Source: Calditrichota bacterium (lineage in GTDB: Bacteria; Calditrichota; Calditrichia; Calditrichales; Calditrichaceae). From it: a stretch of 64,000 bases of DNA. Both the position numbers and the translations under genes were made by a program. The number at the start of each line of letters is the position of its first letter. The stretch's first letter is position 1. The notes under the pieces are model-generated. The model had not been told where the DNA came from and did no database searches. It saw only the letters and a list, made by a program, of their open reading frames with translations. This document shows positions 36,419 through 46,461 of the stretch, piece after piece. The stretch lies in the NCBI GenBank assembly GCA_024278755.1, contig JAJRSO010000038.1:186001-250000 (forward strand), given 5' to 3'.

Positions 36419-37231
36419 ATGCCCGAATTGCCCGAAGTGGAAACGGTTGTTCGTGAATTAAAAGCGTATCTTCCCGGGAAAAAGATAAAACGTATCTCCG
36501 TTTACTGGCATAAAACTTTTGTGAACGAGTGTACACAAAAGGCGGAAGGACAAACGGTTCATTCTCTTAGCAGAAGAGGAAAATACATCATAATAAACCT
36601 TGACCGTTCTGCTCTGATTGTGCACCTGCGGATGACGGGACAGCTTCTTTTCCAGCAAACTGCTGAAACCACAATTAACGCTTTTCATGTACGTACGGCA
36701 CTGCATTTTGATGATGGCAGCAGGTTGTTATTTAACGATGCGCGCAAATTCGGCCGTATTTATCATGTTGTCTCCGTTAATAAGCGATTGCAGAAGGTAG
36801 GTATTGATGCAATGGATGCACAATTTAGCGCAACAGATTTTTATAGAATGCTGCAATCCCGAAAAATGAATAGTAAAGCCTTTCTGCTTTCACAGCAATT
36901 TGTGGCGGGAATGGGTAATATTTATGTGGATGAAAGTTTGTTTAGAGCCGGAATTCACCCTGCTTCCGTGAGTAGCAAAATTAGCCGAACCGATGCAGAA
37001 AAACTATTCAAAGTGATACGTCGCGTGCTTACTTTTGCTATCCAAAATATGGGGAGCACTATTTCCGATTACCGGGACGCTAACGGCAAAGTGGGTAATG
37101 CGCAGAAGTTTTTTTATGTCTATCAACAACAGGGAAAACCCTGTGTAAAATGCGGAACAATCATAAAAAAAATTAAACTTGCCGGCAGGGGAACACATTT
37201 TTGTCCGGAATGCCAGAGGTTGTTTATCTAA
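36419..37231 (+). CDS. mutM: Formamidopyrimidine-DNA glycosylase (Fpg/MutM)
   Basis: A 270-residue base-excision repair enzyme removing 8-oxoguanine and other oxidised purines. It starts with the invariant MPELPEVE (Pro2 nucleophile, Glu3). A helix-two-turn-helix segment (FVAGMGNIYVDESLFRAGIHP, given here as GMGNIYVDESLFRAGIHP) and a C-terminal zinc finger (CVKCG ... CPEC) are intact. Length is typical. Near the SAM-hydroxide adenosyltransferase and tsaD genes it forms part of a housekeeping operon. Confidence 0.95.
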   Translation: MPELPEVETVVRELKAYLPGKKIKRISVYWHKTFVNECTQKAEGQTVHSLSRRGKYIIINLDRSALIVHLRMTGQLLFQQTAETTINAFHVRTALHFDDGSRLLFNDARKFGRIYHVVSVNKRLQKVGIDAMDAQFSATDFYRMLQSRKMNSKAFLLSQQFVAGMGNIYVDESLFRAGIHPASVSSKISRTDAEKLFKVIRRVLTFAIQNMGSTISDYRDANGKVGNAQKFFYVYQQQGKPCVKCGTIIKKIKLAGRGTHFCPECQRLFI

Positions 37232-37265
37232 AAGAATCTGTTTTTAAAAAAAATCGGATCGATTT

Positions 37266-38039
37266 ATGATTATCACTTTTATGAGTGACTTCGGTACAAA
37301 AGACGGCTATAGCGCGGCCGTAAAAGGCATAATAAAAAGCTATTCCGCCGCTTCCGAAATTATCGACATTACACATGATATTCCCGTATATGATATTCAT
37401 AAAGCCGCGTTTACATTGGTCACATATTATCGTACATTTCCTGCGGGGACAGTACATTTATGCGTTATTGATCCCGGTGTAGGCAGCGCTCTGCGCGGAA
37501 TAATAGGCGTTACGGAATCGTATTATTTTGTAGGACCGGACAACGGCCTGTTTGATTTTGTAAGGTGCAAAGAAGAGATGAACTTTTTCGAAATAGAAAC
37601 AGAAAACTATAAAAAAATCTCCTCTGTTTTTCATGGCCGCGATATTTTTGCTCCGGTTGCAGCACAACTTGCCAACGGTGTAAAGCCACAATTGCTTGGC
37701 GCTAAAACAAAAATAGACGGCCCGTTTCAAACATCTTCTTTTAAAAAACAGGGAGGCGCAATTTCGGTTCGGCCAGCCGTGATAGACAATTTTGGCAATA
37801 TCGTCTTCAGAATTATGGAAGAGGAATTAAAATCGTATAAAATAACGAAACTTCAATTTAAAAATTTTACATTTCACAATATTCTGCGGTTTTATAATCA
37901 GGCAAAAGAACAGACCGCGCTTTGTCTCTGGAATAGCATGGGCTTTTTGGAAATCGCCGTAAACCGAGGTAACGCAGCGGATATCGCACAGGTCGATTTA
38001 ACAAAAGACGAATTGCATATAACGGTGGAAAAGATATGA
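37266..38039 (+). CDS. S-adenosyl-L-methionine hydroxide adenosyltransferase (DUF62 family)
   Basis: A 257-residue enzyme of the SAM hydroxide adenosyltransferase group, splitting SAM to adenosine and methionine; relatives are fluorinases and chlorinases. It has the N-terminal TFMSDFGTKDGYSAAVKG, ITHDIPVYDIHKAAF, CVIDPGVGS and GPDNGLF motifs. A hydrolase rather than a halogenase is by far the commoner role. Its stop overlaps the YbbR-like start by 4 bp. Confidence 0.9.
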   Translation: MIITFMSDFGTKDGYSAAVKGIIKSYSAASEIIDITHDIPVYDIHKAAFTLVTYYRTFPAGTVHLCVIDPGVGSALRGIIGVTESYYFVGPDNGLFDFVRCKEEMNFFEIETENYKKISSVFHGRDIFAPVAAQLANGVKPQLLGAKTKIDGPFQTSSFKKQGGAISVRPAVIDNFGNIVFRIMEEELKSYKITKLQFKNFTFHNILRFYNQAKEQTALCLWNSMGFLEIAVNRGNAADIAQVDLTKDELHITVEKI

Positions 38040-38986
38040 ATCGACTGATTACGTTTTTAAAGAAAAACTATAAACCGCTGCTGATTTCGTTCTTTTTAGC
38101 GCTTCTGCTATGGATTGCCGTTGTAACCAATAAGCAGTATATGCGTAAAATTGAAGTTCCTTTTAAGGTGAGCCGGATAGCCGCCGGATTTGTCATTTCG
38201 GAACCTCTGCCGCATAAAGTTGTTCTCGAAGTAAGCGGCCGGGGACGCGCCTTGTTTGGTTTGCAGTTTTATTCTCCTTCGTTTGAACTGGAACTTCCCG
38301 AACTTAAAAAATCGACCGTTATTAAATTAAATGACTATCAAAACCGTTTTGATTTTCCCCGCAATCTCGGGATAAAATTAATCGAAATTATAGAACCCCA
38401 AACGGTTTCCATAAAAATAGACCGGCTGACCGAAGAAGAAAAACCGGTCTCCATACAGGCTAAAATTAAACCGATGCCCGGGTATATCTTAAACGAAATA
38501 AAACCGGAACGTCCTACCGTTATGGTAACCGGTCCTCTTAACTTAGTGCGCAGTATCAAAACCATTCATAGCGATTCCATAAGCAAAACCGATTTAAAAT
38601 ATCCTTTTTCCGTTAATCTTGATCTGCACAACCCAAATCCGGAGGTTTTATCCATTGAACCGAATGAAATAAAAGTCAATTTTGAAATTAGTCAGTTAGT
38701 GGAGCGCACTCTGTACAATATTCCCATTCAGCTTACGGGAATTCCAGCCAATTTTACGGCAAAAGCTATTCCGTCCAATGCAACAATTCGAATAAAAGGT
38801 AGTGAAACCAATGTGACCGCCTTTAACGCTGAACAGGCGACAGCCCTTTTTAATTTCAAAACCAGTTATGAAAACGGGAAAACCCTATACCCAATAAAAG
38901 TAGAATTGCCGCCGGAAGTAAAGCTTATCGATATTAGTCCAAAAACATTTCGCCTGCAATTAACAAGGAAAGAGAATACAAATTGA
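38036..38986 (+). CDS. YbbR-domain membrane-anchored protein (CdaR-like)
   Basis: A 316-residue protein with one N-terminal membrane helix (about residues 14-30) and extracytoplasmic beta-rich repeats of the YbbR type (about 40-310). CdaR, a well-known YbbR protein, regulates the c-di-AMP synthase CdaA. No cdaA gene is next to this one, so that link is only possible. The start is ATG 38036 inside the end of the SAM enzyme gene (ATGA), and its stop overlaps the tsaD start by 4 bp. Confidence 0.82.
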   Translation: MNRLITFLKKNYKPLLISFFLALLLWIAVVTNKQYMRKIEVPFKVSRIAAGFVISEPLPHKVVLEVSGRGRALFGLQFYSPSFELELPELKKSTVIKLNDYQNRFDFPRNLGIKLIEIIEPQTVSIKIDRLTEEEKPVSIQAKIKPMPGYILNEIKPERPTVMVTGPLNLVRSIKTIHSDSISKTDLKYPFSVNLDLHNPNPEVLSIEPNEIKVNFEISQLVERTLYNIPIQLTGIPANFTAKAIPSNATIRIKGSETNVTAFNAEQATALFNFKTSYENGKTLYPIKVELPPEVKLIDISPKTFRLQLTRKENTN

Positions 38987-40002
38987 TCGTTTTAGGTGTT
39001 GAAACTTCCTGTGATGAAACCTCGGCTGCAATTATTTCCGATAACACTGTTTTATCGAGTGTGGTTTCTTCTCAGGAAATACATAGTAAATTTGGCGGCG
39101 TGGTTCCGGAACTTGCTTCCCGCGCACATGTACGTCTGATTGTTCCGGTGGTTGAAAAGGCCTTTAAAGATGCAGGAATCGCTAAACAGGCAATAGACGG
39201 CCTAGCCGTCACTCACGGGCCCGGACTCGTAGGCGCGTTGCTCGTTGGTGTAAATTATATAAAAGGTCTGGCCTTGGCGCTTGATAAACCGTTTTTCGGT
39301 GTCAATCATATCGAAGGCCATATTTATGGAAATCTTCTTTCTCAGCCGCGAGAAGTGCAATTTCCAATTATTTTCCTCATCGTTTCCGGCGGACACACAC
39401 AAATTGTACTTATGCGGGATCATTTGAACTATACAATTCTTGGAAAAACCAGAGATGACGCCGTAGGCGAAGCGTTTGACAAAGGGGGGAAATTATTGGG
39501 GCTCGGTTATCCCGGGGGGCCGGAAATAGACCGCCTGGCGCAAACAGGCGATCCGGAATTTCATCGTTTCCCCAGAGCGGCGTTAAAAAACGATCCGTAC
39601 GGATTTAGTTACAGCGGCTTAAAAACATCGCTTCTGGTTTATCTGAATGGAATTAGTGAGAAGGAAAAAGAGCGCTCTCTTAACGATATTTGCGCCTCCT
39701 ACCAGGCGGCCGCTGTGGATGTTTTGGTAACAAAAACCATAAAAGCTGCCAGGGAATACAAAGCCGGGCAGATAGGAATAGCCGGCGGCGTTGCGGCCAA
39801 TTCCTTTTTACGGCAGCAATTGCAACAAGCCTGTTCAAAAAATGGTTTGAACCTGTATCTTCCGGATCTGATTTATTGTACCGATAACGCGGCTATGATC
39901 GCCCGAGCCGGATTAGAACATTTAAAAATGGGAAGTGTTTCTTCTCAATCTTTAAATGCAGTACCTGCGCTTGTTTTATCCTCTGTCTCCGGGACTTCTT
40001 AG
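38983..40002 (+). CDS. tsaD: tRNA N6-adenosine threonylcarbamoyltransferase TsaD
   Basis: A 339-residue universal enzyme placing the threonylcarbamoyl group on A37 of ANN-reading tRNAs. ASKHA motifs are clear: GVETSCDETSAAII, THGPGLVGALLVG, the metal ligands in VNHIEGHIYG and SGGHTQ, and the C-terminal GGVAANSFLR. The start is TTG 38983, which overlaps the upstream stop (TTGA); no ATG lies nearby. The length is normal. Confidence 0.95.
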   Translation: MIVLGVETSCDETSAAIISDNTVLSSVVSSQEIHSKFGGVVPELASRAHVRLIVPVVEKAFKDAGIAKQAIDGLAVTHGPGLVGALLVGVNYIKGLALALDKPFFGVNHIEGHIYGNLLSQPREVQFPIIFLIVSGGHTQIVLMRDHLNYTILGKTRDDAVGEAFDKGGKLLGLGYPGGPEIDRLAQTGDPEFHRFPRAALKNDPYGFSYSGLKTSLLVYLNGISEKEKERSLNDICASYQAAAVDVLVTKTIKAAREYKAGQIGIAGGVAANSFLRQQLQQACSKNGLNLYLPDLIYCTDNAAMIARAGLEHLKMGSVSSQSLNAVPALVLSSVSGTS

Positions 40003-40074
40003 GATTACCATCGTTCTAATAGCAAAAAAAAGATGCTGTAATCATTCGTCCGATTTATCTCAGAATTTATTTCT

Positions 40075-41820
40075 TTACATCAAATAATGAAGCCGGATAT
40101 AGCCGGTTGTGTAATCGGTAGGGCCATAGGAACTATCGTTAAGATGGGAGAAAGAAAGGTTGGAGCTAAAGACAAGGCTTTGGGATGTTCTATAAGAAAT
40201 AGTAAAAAAAGGACCGCGGTTTGTAATGGTTCGGCTGCGTTTTTTTAGGGGAAAATAACGCCATTCTTTACGACGATAAAAAGTGTAGCCTGCCTGAAAC
40301 CTAAAATAAAACAAGTTCTCATTACTTAAAAAGAGCGTATATAATTCGGATTTATTGGATTGTAATAGTTGTTGTTTAAAGATCTTTTCAAAGAAACTGC
40401 CTTTATCTTCTATTTGAATTTTTGCAGAAGCGCCGCCATACTGGCTGCCAATCAGACGCACCGATACGGAGTCGGAAAAACTGTATCGGCGGAAGATAAA
40501 ACTGCGGGTGTTTGTAATGAGATTTTCAAAATCGTAAACGGTATAATTAGCCATAACCTCTGTGCTGAGTCGGTTACGAATGCGTTTTGAAAAATAATTA
40601 ACCTGCGGATTAAACTTAAAAATCCGATTCCAATTATTGTTGATACTCTGCTCCGAAAAAATATAAATCTGATGAAAAAGATAGGAATAGGCCAGCACAT
40701 CCATACTCAACAGGGAGCTGAAACGGTAGCGGTATTTCATATTTAAGACAAAACGCTGCTCATCGCGATCGTCATTATTATATATTTTGTCCGGAGTATC
40801 ATATTGCAGTTTAACATAAGCAAAATTCAGGTTAACCGACTGCTTCTCTGATATTTTATAACCATATTCCAGACGCATCGCCGTTTGCCGGAGACGACTA
40901 TCGGTTCGAATTCCAAAATTATCCTGTGTCTCGTCACTGGTTCTCAGGGAAAGGCCCAAAAACACTCTCTGCCCTGTATGACGGTATTGCAGCCGGTTTT
41001 CCATGTTAAAAACATTCCGCCCGTTAAAATAGGAAATATTTCTGGATTGAATCCGGGTTTGCATGGTAATCTTGTCGCGGTATGTGAGATAATAGTATAG
41101 ATTGTTTTGCCAGTTTCGGTTAAAAAGAGTAACATGCACCAATTTCCCAGCAGAAAAATATTGCCGGTTTAATCCGCTATAAACAAAGCTGAGTGAATCA
41201 CCGCTAAAGCGGCTGAATTTTGTCTGTACGGATACGCCAAGATTGTGTTCGGTGTTTTGCCGTTGTTTATAAAAGTCATAATTGGAATTAAAGTTTAGAT
41301 TCGTACGGTAAGCGCCCGCTCGGTAATTAAGCAGATGGCCTTCAAACCCCGTGTCCCATCCCCATTCGGTTAATTCCTTATTACGAGCCTGCTGGTAGCC
41401 GATATACGGCGTGATGTATTTGGTCCGTATGCGGATGCCCGCGGCATGGTTGGAAAAAAGATTGGCGGAACCGGTTTGACGATCTGATTTAAGCCAGCTA
41501 TTAATATATAATGCCGGAGAAAGGACAGGAATAGTGTATCGAAACTCTCCGGAAAAAGTGTGTTCATCCTTCCATTGTCCGGCAGATTTTCCCGGTTTAA
41601 TTAAATTACTACGGAAATTATCTTTAACGGTCCATCGCCATCGACCGTTAGCGGAGTCCGACATTAAAAACCGCGTAACCCAGTTCCAGGTAATGCTCTG
41701 TTTAGTGAAATGAGAAATGAAATAGGGAGCGGAAGCGCCGGAAGAATCCTGTACGGCGCCACCTGAATAAGCGGGAAATAGGATTAAGCAGATAAGAAGT
41801 AGCAGAAGGTGTTTTTTCAA
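40075..41820 (-). CDS. Predicted outer-membrane beta-barrel protein
   Basis: A 581-residue protein with a clear signal peptide (hydrophobic residues 4-17, cleavage near YSGGA). The rest is rich in alternating aromatic and polar strands ending in Tyr/Phe, as in outer-membrane barrels, and the last strand is TTGYIRLHYLM. No plug, Ig or TPR domain is seen. The translation start is TTG 41820 with a CGGAGT site rather far upstream. It follows the DivIC/FtsB-like gene by 21 bp, so it is probably in the eno operon. Ligand or function is unknown. Confidence 0.75.
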   Translation of the reverse strand: MKKHLLLLLICLILFPAYSGGAVQDSSGASAPYFISHFTKQSITWNWVTRFLMSDSANGRWRWTVKDNFRSNLIKPGKSAGQWKDEHTFSGEFRYTIPVLSPALYINSWLKSDRQTGSANLFSNHAAGIRIRTKYITPYIGYQQARNKELTEWGWDTGFEGHLLNYRAGAYRTNLNFNSNYDFYKQRQNTEHNLGVSVQTKFSRFSGDSLSFVYSGLNRQYFSAGKLVHVTLFNRNWQNNLYYYLTYRDKITMQTRIQSRNISYFNGRNVFNMENRLQYRHTGQRVFLGLSLRTSDETQDNFGIRTDSRLRQTAMRLEYGYKISEKQSVNLNFAYVKLQYDTPDKIYNNDDRDEQRFVLNMKYRYRFSSLLSMDVLAYSYLFHQIYIFSEQSINNNWNRIFKFNPQVNYFSKRIRNRLSTEVMANYTVYDFENLITNTRSFIFRRYSFSDSVSVRLIGSQYGGASAKIQIEDKGSFFEKIFKQQLLQSNKSELYTLFLSNENLFYFRFQAGYTFYRRKEWRYFPLKKRSRTITNRGPFFTISYRTSQSLVFSSNLSFSHLNDSSYGPTDYTTGYIRLHYLM

Positions 41821-41841
41821 AAAAAAGAATAACTCCGTATA

Positions 41842-42156
41842 TTATTCGGTTTCACTTTTTATTTTATAAACCTTTTCACCTTTTTTCTTCATATTATAGG
41901 TTTCACGGGCAATTTTTTCGATATAGGCCGGATCGTTTAAAAGTCGGGTACGTTCACTGTCTAACCGGGCTTTTTTGGCCTTGAGTTCATTTATCTCCTT
42001 AAGCAGTTCCTCTTTTTCTTCATGGCTTTTATACAACTTTAAACTACCGCGCGATCCGCCAATAAAAACAATAAAAATAAAGGCGAGCAAGGTAATTGCA
42101 AGCCCCAGCCGAACAAGCAGAGGATTTATCTTTTTTGTCTTTTTCTTTTTAGGCAT
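41842..42156 (-). CDS. FtsB/DivIC-like septum formation initiator
   Basis: A 104-residue membrane protein. A basic N-terminus, one membrane helix (about residues 17-34) and a coiled coil (about 42-70, KEELLKEINELKAKKARLDS) precede a DPAYIEKIARETYNMKKKGE motif typical of the FtsB/DivIC family, which links early and late divisome proteins. Position directly after eno matches the eno-ftsB order known in Escherichia coli. It lies 66 bp downstream of eno with a hairpin in between. Confidence 0.88.
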   Translation of the reverse strand: MPKKKKTKKINPLLVRLGLAITLLAFIFIVFIGGSRGSLKLYKSHEEKEELLKEINELKAKKARLDSERTRLLNDPAYIEKIARETYNMKKKGEKVYKIKSETE

Positions 42157-42165
42157 AGTAAGTGA

Positions 42166-42209
42166 AGCTGTTTCGAAAGATTGATTTAATAACCACCTTC
42201 GAAACAGCT
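42166..42209. repeat. Perfect 12 bp inverted repeat between eno and the divIC-like gene
   Basis: AGCTGTTTCGAA (42166-42177) is the exact complement of TTCGAAACAGCT (42198-42209), separated by 20 nt. On the minus-strand mRNA it forms a 12 bp stem between eno and the FtsB/DivIC-like gene. There is no T-run after it, so it is more likely an mRNA stability or attenuation hairpin than a full terminator. Confidence 0.7.
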
Positions 42210-42222
42210 CCCAATTTATCGG

Positions 42223-43542
<1,320 letters not shown>

Positions 43543-43693
43543 TCAAAATACTATTCCCGTAAAAGAAGTGCAAGATTAAAAAGGCACAAATTTATTCGTT
43601 AACGTCGTTTGTGCTTATGCAGTAGAGAATGCTTAGAGCGCGTTTTTTTCCTTCTTAAAAAGGGTTGGTACGGAAACGTTTTTTAGTTGTTTA

Positions 43694-44467
43694 TTAAGCA
43701 TTCCTGCGATGCGTCACCATTGCCGAAGCCTGATCTGTTGGGAAAATAACGATTTCCGCAATCTGAACATGCGCTGGGCGTGAAAGAATAAAAACAATCG
43801 TTTCGGCAATATCTCTACCCGTAAGCGGCGTCATTCCGGCATAAACCGCTTTTGCCTTTTCCTTATCGCCCAGCCGCACTTCACTAAACTCTGTTTCCAC
43901 CATTCCGGGATCTACCGACGAAACCCGAATGGGTGTATCGGCCAAATCAATACGCAGCCCTTTTTCGATAGCATTAACGGCATGCTTTGTGGCGCAGTAA
44001 ATATTTCCTCCGGGATAGACTTCGTGTCCGGCAATGGAGCCAAGATGGACGATATCGCCTCTGTTTCGTTTTACCATACCCGGCAAAACCGCATAAGTTA
44101 CGTATAAAAGTCCTTTAATATTCGTATCTATCATTTCATCCCAGTCCTTCGGATTGGCATCCTGCATTTTGTTTACGCCGCGGGCCATTCCTGCGTTACT
44201 TATCAAAATATCGATTTCCCGCCAGTTTTCCGGCAAACGTTCGAAGGCGTTTTTAACCTCTTCTTTATTACGAATATCAAAGATAAGAATGTAAAAATCG
44301 TCATGGTACATTTCTTTTATTTGCATTCCGGTTTTTTCGAGACGTTCGGCGCGCCTGCCCGTTAAAATAACACGGCATCCTTCGCGGGCCAGGGCTAAGG
44401 CCGTCTCTTTTCCAATTCCGGCGCTGGCGCCCGTAATTAGGGCCGTTTTACCATCCAGTTTTTGCAT
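43694..44467 (-). CDS. Short-chain dehydrogenase (YdfG-like NADP-dependent 3-hydroxy acid dehydrogenase)
   Basis: A 257-residue SDR. The cofactor loop TGASAGIGKE, NAGMARG, and the catalytic Ser and YCATK (in GSIAGHEVYPGG then NIYCATKHAV) are intact. An Arg-rich loop (TGRRAERLE) favours NADP. The overall sequence resembles YdfG-type oxidoreductases acting on serine/3-hydroxy acids, but substrate assignment is tentative. ATG 44467 is chosen for its strong AAAGGAG site; an in-frame start at 44500 lacks one. Confidence 0.87.
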   Translation of the reverse strand: MQKLDGKTALITGASAGIGKETALALAREGCRVILTGRRAERLEKTGMQIKEMYHDDFYILIFDIRNKEEVKNAFERLPENWREIDILISNAGMARGVNKMQDANPKDWDEMIDTNIKGLLYVTYAVLPGMVKRNRGDIVHLGSIAGHEVYPGGNIYCATKHAVNAIEKGLRIDLADTPIRVSSVDPGMVETEFSEVRLGDKEKAKAVYAGMTPLTGRDIAETIVFILSRPAHVQIAEIVIFPTDQASAMVTHRRNA

Positions 44468-44615
44468 TTTGTTCTCCTTTATAAGATCGGTATACATCAT
44501 TTACTGCTTTGAAATAATAGGATGAATCTATATATTACCGTGAATAACGAACATTGTATAAAATAAAATTGAATAATACAAGATAACGGGTGTATCCCTC
44601 TTATTGGAAATTTTA

Positions 44616-45170
44616 ATGATAACAGATAACGAAGCTATCAGCGCCTGCCGGGCAGGAGACAAAGAGATGTACCGGGTTCTTGTGGAACGCTATAAAACAC
44701 GCGCCTATTATGCCGCTTTAATGTATACGCATAACCGTGACGATGCACTGGACCTTTCGCAGGAGGCTTTCTACCGCGCTTATAAAGCTCTTGCTAGCTT
44801 TGATAATTCTAAGAAATTTTATACCTGGTTTTATAAAATATTAAAAAATATCTGTATTAATTTTGTTACACGGAAAAGAACCCATAATCAGGTTTCCGCC
44901 GATGATGAAAACCGGCCGGAATTAGTTTCTTCCGGGCTAAATCCCGAAGAGATTCTTGAGCGTTCGGAACGATCCGATTTATTATGGAAAGCCATCCATC
45001 AGTTAAAAGAAAAGGACAGGGAAATTATACTATTAAAGGAATTTCAGGAAATGTCTTATCAGGAAATAGCAGACGTGCTCAATATCCCCCAAGGTAGCGT
45101 GATGTCACGTTTATATTACGCACGCCAGCGATTGCTCAAAGAAGTGGAGTACCTGAACGATGAACGCTAA
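44616..45170 (+). CDS. ECF-type RNA polymerase sigma factor
   Basis: A 184-residue sigma-70 family protein of the RpoE/ECF group. Region 2 is visible (YMYTHNRDDALDLSQEAFYRAYKAL; core DLSQEAFYRAYKAL) and region 4 is at about 133-180 (YQEIADVLNIPQGSVMSRLYYARQRL; core IPQGSVMSRLYYARQ). ATG 44616 with a GGA site is favoured over an in-frame TTG at 44604. The anti-sigma gene overlaps its end by 11 bp, and YbjQ-like protein is third in the unit. No autoregulated promoter was identified by eye. Confidence 0.93.
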   Translation: MITDNEAISACRAGDKEMYRVLVERYKTRAYYAALMYTHNRDDALDLSQEAFYRAYKALASFDNSKKFYTWFYKILKNICINFVTRKRTHNQVSADDENRPELVSSGLNPEEILERSERSDLLWKAIHQLKEKDREIILLKEFQEMSYQEIADVLNIPQGSVMSRLYYARQRLLKEVEYLNDER

Positions 45171-45618
45171 ATTAGCTTGTAAAGATGTCCGTATAAAATT
45201 AATGGGACTCATCGATAATGAAATTTCCGGAGAAGAAAAGGAAGACCTGCTTAAACATATTGAAGGTTGTCCTTCCTGCAAAAAAATATATAATGAATTT
45301 CGGACATTAAAAAAGGAAACTAAGGAAATGAAATTTAAAAAACTTCCCGAAATTTATTGGGATGATTACTGGACGCACGTTTATAACCGTATGGAACGCG
45401 GAATCGGCTGGATTTTGCTTTCCATAGGAATTATTGTTTTGTTTTCTTACGGCGGCTATGAAATATTGCGGGATTTTTTCCTTGACCCGCAGAAACCATT
45501 TTTGTTAAAAATAGGCACCGGTACTTTAACAGCCGGTATGATTGTATTATTTGTATCTGTTTTAAGAGAAAAACTGTTGATACGGAAAATAGATAAATAC
45601 AGGAGCGTTGAACGATGA
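45160..45618 (+). CDS. Anti-sigma factor with zinc finger (zf-HC2) and membrane segments
   Basis: A 152-residue protein. An N-terminal HC2-type zinc finger (HIEGCPSCK, residues about 31-39, with upstream Cys7) should bind the ECF sigma factor. Two hydrophobic segments (about 81-97 and 113-136) anchor it in the membrane. It overlaps the sigma gene by 11 bp and the YbjQ gene by 4 bp, so the three are translationally linked. The stress sensed is not evident. Confidence 0.85.
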   Translation: MNAKLACKDVRIKLMGLIDNEISGEEKEDLLKHIEGCPSCKKIYNEFRTLKKETKEMKFKKLPEIYWDDYWTHVYNRMERGIGWILLSIGIIVLFSYGGYEILRDFFLDPQKPFLLKIGTGTLTAGMIVLFVSVLREKLLIRKIDKYRSVER

Positions 45619-45932
45619 TTACTGTTTCTACAAATGAAATATCCGGTAAAAAAATTATAAAAACACTGGGACTTGTAGAAGGCAATACCATTCGCGCCCG
45701 AAATGTGGGCCGCGATATTTTGGCCGGATTAAAAAATATTATCGGCGGCGAAATTGAAGAATATACCAAATTAATGGGCGAGTCCCGCGATCAGGCTCTG
45801 GATCGCATGTGCAAACAGGCCGAAGACATAGGCGCTAACGCTGTGGTGGGCGTGCGATTTTCCACTTCGTATATTATGGGTAGCGCCGCCGAAATTTTAG
45901 CATACGGTACGGCTGTTCTTTTGGAAGAATAA
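45615..45932 (+). CDS. YbjQ/UPF0145 family protein
   Basis: A 105-residue protein of the YbjQ family (heavy-metal-binding domain group, name from similarity, not proven function). The core is GLVEGNTIRARNVGRDILAG, with IGGEIEEYTKLM, RDQALDRM and AEDIGANAVVGVRFSTS. Family proteins form pentamers. Here it is the third gene of a sigma/anti-sigma operon, starting in the ATGA overlap, and is followed by a good terminator. Confidence 0.9.
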   Translation: MITVSTNEISGKKIIKTLGLVEGNTIRARNVGRDILAGLKNIIGGEIEEYTKLMGESRDQALDRMCKQAEDIGANAVVGVRFSTSYIMGSAAEILAYGTAVLLEE

Positions 45933-45961
45933 AAAAATCTGCCTTTCGCTTTTTCCCCTTC

Positions 45962-45989
45962 GGAGATCTGCTATCAGGTCTCCTTTTTT
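45962..45989 (+). terminator. Rho-independent terminator after the sigma operon
   Basis: GGAGATCTG (45962-45970) pairs with CAGGTCTCC (45975-45983), with one G-T mismatch, around a CTAT loop. Six T follow (45984-45989). It lies about 30 bp after the YbjQ stop codon. Confidence 0.88.
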
Positions 45990-46113
45990 GCTTTTAACCC
46001 CATCCTTTTCTCACACACAAATATCAAATAACTCCTAAAGTTTTAATAAACATCATTCGAAAATAAACACATTGTTCGGCATAAAAGTGACTATGTAACT
46101 AAAGGGGTTCTTG

Positions 46114-46419
46114 ATGAGCACAATAGAAAAAAACGGCAACGCGGTAAAAGTAATCCCCGCGGAGGATATTGTTTCTTCCACACGGGACGCGCTTAAAGAT
46201 GAGCTTTTGCAACTGATATCCGAAGGCGCTGTTCAGGTAACAATCGATTTACAAAATGTCTCTAAAATAGATTCCACCGGTTTATCCGTATTTATTGCCG
46301 CCTATAATACGCTAAAAGAAAAGGAAGGCGTTTTGGAACTTACAAATGTAAATGAGACCATAAAAAAACTGCTCACGTTGACCCGGCTGGACCGGTATGT
46401 CGTAATTGTTTCAAAATAA
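46114..46419 (+). CDS. STAS-domain protein (anti-sigma factor antagonist-like)
   Basis: A 101-residue single STAS domain with the phosphorylatable Ser in KIDSTGLSVF. Such proteins work in partner-switching with serine kinases; here it stands first in a chemotaxis operon. ATG 46114 follows AAAGGGG by 7 bp; the in-frame TTG three bases earlier is less likely. The next gene, cheA, begins 42 bp later. A role in tuning the cheA cluster is inferred from position only. Confidence 0.88.
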   Translation: MSTIEKNGNAVKVIPAEDIVSSTRDALKDELLQLISEGAVQVTIDLQNVSKIDSTGLSVFIAAYNTLKEKEGVLELTNVNETIKKLLTLTRLDRYVVIVSK

Positions 46420-46461
46420 CTCTGAAAAAAATAAAGAAAAAAATATAAGACGGAGGCTGTC

